This document shows, one piece after another, positions 59,831 to 64,000 of a DNA stretch of 64,000 nucleotides. Source of the DNA: Triplophysa rosa (lineage: Eukaryota; Chordata; Actinopteri; Cypriniformes; Nemacheilidae). The notes beneath the pieces are model-generated. The model had not been told where the DNA came from. It made no database searches and was given only the letters and a program-made list of their open reading frames with translations. The stretch spans positions 9,222,907-9,286,906 of the forward strand of contig NC_079893.1 of assembly GCF_024868665.1 (NCBI RefSeq). Direction: 5' to 3'. Made by a program: the position numbers and the translations under genes. The first letter of the stretch is position 1. Each line of letters begins with the position of its first letter.

Positions 59831-60857
59831 TATGTGTGGTAATCTTTTGAAATCAATCATGTTGGCTTTTTTATTATTTACAGTATAAAAAATAGAAGCT
59901 ATTTTTAAACAGCTCACAAAATAAACAAGCAAACGTGAAGGAGGAGAGGTTAAAATGTGTCCATGTTTATATTTCACTGCAGAACCACTAAAAGAAAAAG
60001 AATGGTTACATTGTGCAATGAAAAAATAGGCATTTAATACATTACTTCTTAAAATATAAATGTAACAACTATGTAGCCTATAGTTTCATTACTATTTCAT
60101 GCTCATTTTTCTTTTTTATGACCATTGCCAAGAGAATATCAAACACTTCTTCCCAGTTCACTTGGAAGTTGGAACCACTCCCACTTTCAATTCACTCCTG
60201 AGAAAAAAGAAAAAAGAATAATAACATGGGATCAAACTGTTACAATATGTTTTGGTTTATATTCTCATCCTCCTGATCAGTGCACTAGACTGTAGTATTC
60301 CTCAGATTAACACTTAGCGTAATGGTCTGCTGGTCTGAGACCCCTTGATTGACAATAAGCCTCTTTTAGGGGAATCCGTTTGGACTCAAATCCAGCCCCC
60401 AGTGTCTCTTCCACCTATATTTAAATAAAATGCAAATAACAAATCAAATACGGAGTGTTTTTGGGAAGGAGACTAGATAGGAAAATCCATGTTTTATTAG
60501 AGGCTAAATGAGAATGTTTATATTTATCTTACTCAAATTCTGTCTGTTCTCTCTCTTTCACACATGCACATCTCTCTACTTTTCAACAACCCTTAAATCT
60601 ATTTCAAGCACCAACAAATATGGCTCAAATATAGAAATTGTGCCATTTGTATGCTGTTTGTTCATAAAACTTATTAACGTATATGTCAGTTCTTTTGTAT
60701 TAAAAACAAATTGTGAAAAAAAAACCTGCAGAAAATCATTTTTAAAAAATCATTTTAGTTTCATTTATCTTTTATTTTCTTTTTTTTTTCAAGGAAAATA
60801 CAAAACAAATTCTTTATGCTTACCCTGGTTATATGTTACATACTTCCTTAAAAATTA
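59831..60857. other. Non-coding downstream of helt
   Basis: No gene seen. The 116-codon frame at 60508-60858 is rich in F, S and L from T-rich DNA and shows no domain. Confidence 0.55.
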
Positions 60858-61179
60858 AGGCTGTCAAAAGATTAATGGCAATTAATCCCATCAAGAGTAA
60901 AATTATGTGTAATACTATGTGCTCTGTGCATATTAATATTGTATTTATAAACACATACACACATATACATAGATATTTAGGAAATATTTACATGCATTAA
61001 TATATTTGCCAATATTTAAAATTATATATAATTATATATATATATATTAAATTTTTCTTAAATATACTCATGTATGTGTATGTGTTTATAAACACAAAAT
61101 GAATATGTACACAGACATATTACGTAAACACAAACTTTTGTTCTGGGTGCGATTAATCGCGATTAATCGTTTAATAGCC
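60858..61179. repeat. DNA transposon fragment with 'aggctgtcaaaagattaat' ends
   Basis: The left end aggctgtcaaaagattaatg and right end gattaatcgtttaatagccct are imperfect inverted repeats. The interior carries acacatacacacatatac-type simple sequence. About 320 bp, no ORF, no clear target duplication. Confidence 0.65.
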
Positions 61180-61258
61180 CTATTAAAAAGATATTTTTTT
61201 TCTCATAACCTATTAAAGAAATGATTTTTTTGACCATGTATACTACAGCTTTCTCTAA

Positions 61259-61630
61259 TACACTGTAAAACTTTGCTGTAGTTTTGCAGCAGGTTTGCCA
61301 GTAATTTACTGAAGATTTAATTTACAAATTTGTTTTAAACGTAAACTTACCTATTTCTCATATTTTCTTTCAAAAAACAATTTAAGAAGTTTTAAATATT
61401 TTTTACTAGAAAACGAGACAAAAATTCTTAGGAAGAATGCTGTGTTGCTGTGCTGATTGCCAACAATGAGACCAATCTCTTCATGCTCATCTTGAATCTC
61501 AAAAGTCCAAGTGTTTTAATTTAAAGTTTAATCAAACTGAAAACAGTACTATAGGAAAGTAGCATTAAATAGTAATTATATCTACAGTAAGTTACTGGCA
61601 AACCTGCTGAGCAAAGTTTTACAGTGTAGT
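61259..61630. repeat. Foldback MITE with 'tacactgtaaaactttgct' ends
   Basis: The left arm (61259-61313) includes agcaggtttgccagtaattt and the right arm (61585-61630) is its reverse complement with a 9-base gap; termini tacactgtaaaa / ttttacagtgta. A TA target duplication is possible. About 370 bp. Confidence 0.8.
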
Positions 61631-62234
61631 TTTAACAAATATTTCATTATATTGTAATTGTTTTAGTATATTAGTATATTTAGTCTATTAACAATACAAA
61701 TACTATGTATAACAATACTATGTATAACATATATACATACAGTATATATAGTATTTATAAAATATATAATATATATATATGACTCAATGTCCAATTAAAA
61801 AACAGACTAAACATTAAAAACATAAAAATATAGTGATAAAGACAAAAATATTAATTTGTGAGTGCTTACTGTAAATGTCCACGTCCAATACACTGATATT
61901 TGCTGTAAGCCCCATTACAAGACACAGAAGACTGCAATTGATTTAAAACTAGTTTTGATACTAGTTCTTCTTAAATAATATTGTCATAACTGAGTCAGTA
62001 TGGACAATACATGTCTTTCCATACTTAAGCAAATCAGACAGACAGTTGATCAATGTGATCAGGATTAGTTTAGGGGAGAAATGGCCACCAAAGTGGAAAA
62101 TAAAAGAACTTGCTGTCAGTGCATATAATTTTACAAAGTTCCACTCAGCCATGACGCTGATTATTTCTGAGATGTTGGCACTTATGTCCCTCCTCTTTTA
62201 ACTGTAGAGGGTTTTACTCTTCTTGGTCTCTACA

Positions 62235-62477
62235 ATGGCACAGAAGAAGAGAGCCACACCCCTTTCCTCCCCCGTCTCGCCCGCTTTTGACACCCTAAAT
62301 ACCCCAGAAACCAATATCACTGACATCTTCAGGGACATTAGAAACTACAGTATTCACCTATATAGTAAGAGAAAGACACACAGAGCAAAAGAAAGATGCT
62401 TGTATGCTGGTCGACTGTGGAATATCCAGGGTACGTTGATACCAGGAAAGAGTAATTCTCTCCAGATAGTGACTTAA
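62235..62477 (+). CDS. Weak hypothetical ORF, 80 codons
   Basis: ATG at 62235 in an acceptable Kozak context (ctacaatgg) opens a frame starting MAQKKRATPLSSPVSPAF. The first 35 residues have a protein-like mix of S, P, T and charged residues; the rest looks random. There is no domain, no partner exon and no polyadenylation signal close by. It may be a remnant exon of a neighbouring gene or chance. I do not recognise it. Confidence 0.15.
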   Translation: MAQKKRATPLSSPVSPAFDTLNTPETNITDIFRDIRNYSIHLYSKRKTHRAKERCLYAGRLWNIQGTLIPGKSNSLQIVT

Positions 62478-64000
62478 GCATTTCAACCCTCCCTTTCAAA
62501 GTCTGTATTTATCCCACCGCCTTCAAGTCTTTCTTTAAGTAAGTTGTATGGCACTAAAGTAAAGTGAAAGAAAGAGAGAAGGATTCTGGAGAAGGTGGGA
62601 GAGTTTGTGCAAGTTTGGCAGGGGGTTGCTCCATTGTGGCAGGGCTGAAAGGAAGACAATCTTGGGTTCCTTGGGCTTCATCCTTGAGTGGACCTGAAGA
62701 AAAATAATCAGCCCCATGAAATCAAAGCTCCTCAACAGAGGACCAGAATTCGGGCATTAGCCTGAGCTACAGCAGAACAAACACACACATCCAAACACAC
62801 AAACCTTTTAGTGTATGCAGACTAAAAACAATGTAAACTAAAATAACATTTATGTTGGAAAACAATCATTTCGTGACCAAATAATATCTACAATGAATCG
62901 AAACAATGTTGTATTTTAGCATCTTCAAAGTAACCAATCTGCAAAAAAACTAATGCTTTGTAATAAATTAATTAGTGTTGGCACAGTTATCATATTTTTA
63001 AATTAACTTATCTCAAATATTCAGACATGCTCTCAGGTATAAATGATTTTGAAATCATAAAAAAAAACATTTTAGTGACCAAAAACTTAACTGCATACTA
63101 ACTACACTTCTGCACTTTCGGATGGAAGAAAAGTGCAGGTGTCTGTCATCTGACTGTCAGAACGAGGAATTGATGGATGACCAGACAGATAGACGGGTGG
63201 ATGAACAAATCATTAGATGGATAACATAAAGGCATTTGCCAAACGATGTTCAAAACGTTGGTGCGGAAAAGAAGCGAAAAGAGAGAGAGAAAACAAAGAA
63301 GGCATGCAGATGGGAAACGATAATGCCATAAAAGATGAAAGCATTGAAAGAACACCGATTGACCAACAAGCCAATATTGGTTTAAATTCAGCAGAGGGAA
63401 CACTGAGTTAAGCGGAGGATGAAAAGCTGGTAAAATTAGAGTCCTTAGCTTCATCACACAGTATGAATCAAAACAAATGAAGCAGAGCTAAAATGGCTCA
63501 GGGTTTTACCATTGTCATGTAAAATGCCTAAAATGCCAAAGACTTCACTCAGAAAGTATCTTCTTCATATCTAAAGTTTGATTTATATGTAGGTAATTAT
63601 GTTATGATGGTCTTATCTGAACTTAAAGCATATTTGGTCTGTTTGGTAGTCATATTGCAATGTTGACTTGATGGAAACTTTCCCAAATGATCAAAGAAAA
63701 TAAAAGGTCCATCAACAGTGGAAAGTTGGACATAAAAATGCATATAAAAAATGGCATAATTAATTGTTTGGTTGTTTAATACTCACTTTGCTTTCAGATA
63801 TTTCAGCATTAAAACGCTCCAAATTAACACTAAAGTGATTGAATTCTTTTTTTTTTACAATTAGTGCTACTATTTTATAAATTGTATAGAAGTTCAAATC
63901 AATTGACACACTCTTTGGATTTGACAAACCCACTTTTTATTAAGCAAACATTTCAGTGTTTTGTATTTTGTAGTGTTGAATGTGTGCCACTGTTTGTGCA
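62478..64000. other. AT-rich non-coding DNA to the window end
   Basis: No gene, tRNA or clear mobile element recognised. A purine-rich stretch with aaagagagagagaaaacaaa is at about 63278-63298, and short plus- and minus-strand frames without domains occur at 63146-63457. The next gene expected from human synteny (SLC25A4) is not in view. Confidence 0.5.

Noticed and set aside
62535..62735. 66-codon minus-strand frame
   Set aside because: An acceptor-like cttcag precedes part of it, but no domain, no start support and no partner exon.
13841..63999. tRNA, rRNA, microRNA hairpins and CRISPR arrays
   Set aside because: No cloverleaf, rRNA-like or spaced direct-repeat pattern was seen; the hairpins present are foldback transposons with terminal repeats.
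1..64000. Endogenous retrovirus or LTR retrotransposon
   Set aside because: No reverse transcriptase, integrase or protease motif, and no paired LTRs, could be found on either strand.

Overview
This window is nuclear DNA from a ray-finned fish, most likely a cypriniform (carp/zebrafish group). The evidence is spliced vertebrate genes with compact introns, very AT-rich non-coding DNA, many short foldback (MITE-like) elements with the terminal motif found throughout cyprinid genomes (ends near 'aaagggatagttcaccc'), hAT-type insertions with exact 8-bp target duplications, and protein sequences almost the same as the zebrafish proteins I remember. There are no prokaryotic features, CRISPR arrays or recognisable tRNA/rRNA genes.

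Layout. (1) 1-6576: non-coding, probably the large intron upstream of the first fat1 exon in view; it holds a 59-bp-arm foldback, a 63-bp tandem repeat and transposon debris. (2) 6577-29918 (+): the 3' part of fat1 (giant atypical cadherin): 20 constitutive coding exons that join in frame to 3,173 codons plus stop, about 69% of a ~4,590-residue protein. They cover about 21 cadherin repeats, a laminin G domain, five EGF modules, the transmembrane helix and the whole cytoplasmic tail. The tail intron also holds two phase-compatible cassette exons (60 and 36 bp) and a possible alternative last exon. (3) about 31.86-35.7 kb (+): casp3 (effector caspase-3), TATA promoter, 5' UTR exon and six coding exons, 278 residues. 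(4) about 36.05-54.1 kb (-): acsl1 (long-chain acyl-CoA synthetase), 20 coding exons per transcript, 697 residues, convergent with casp3. It has a tandem pair of 78-bp alternative 'gate' exons only 52 bp apart. Its first coding intron and the intron upstream of its first coding exon are full of nested transposons. (5) 54.2-58.2 kb: intergenic with a CpG-rich start. (6) 58243-59740 (+): helt, a Hes/Hey-like bHLH-Orange repressor, four exons, 225 residues, with a TATA box. (7) 59.8-64 kb: AT-rich non-coding DNA with two foldback elements and one weak ORF.

The genes do not form a pathway: fat1 acts in cell adhesion and polarity, casp3 executes apoptosis, acsl1 activates fatty acids, helt specifies neurons. 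They are held together by synteny; the human orthologues all lie in 4q35, though FAT1 is far from the others there. All exon boundaries were set by hand from GT/AG sites and reading-frame continuity; no transcript data were used. I found no wholly novel gene system; the most interesting signals are in alternative splicing (acsl1 gate exons, fat1 tail exons) and in transposon architecture near splice sites.
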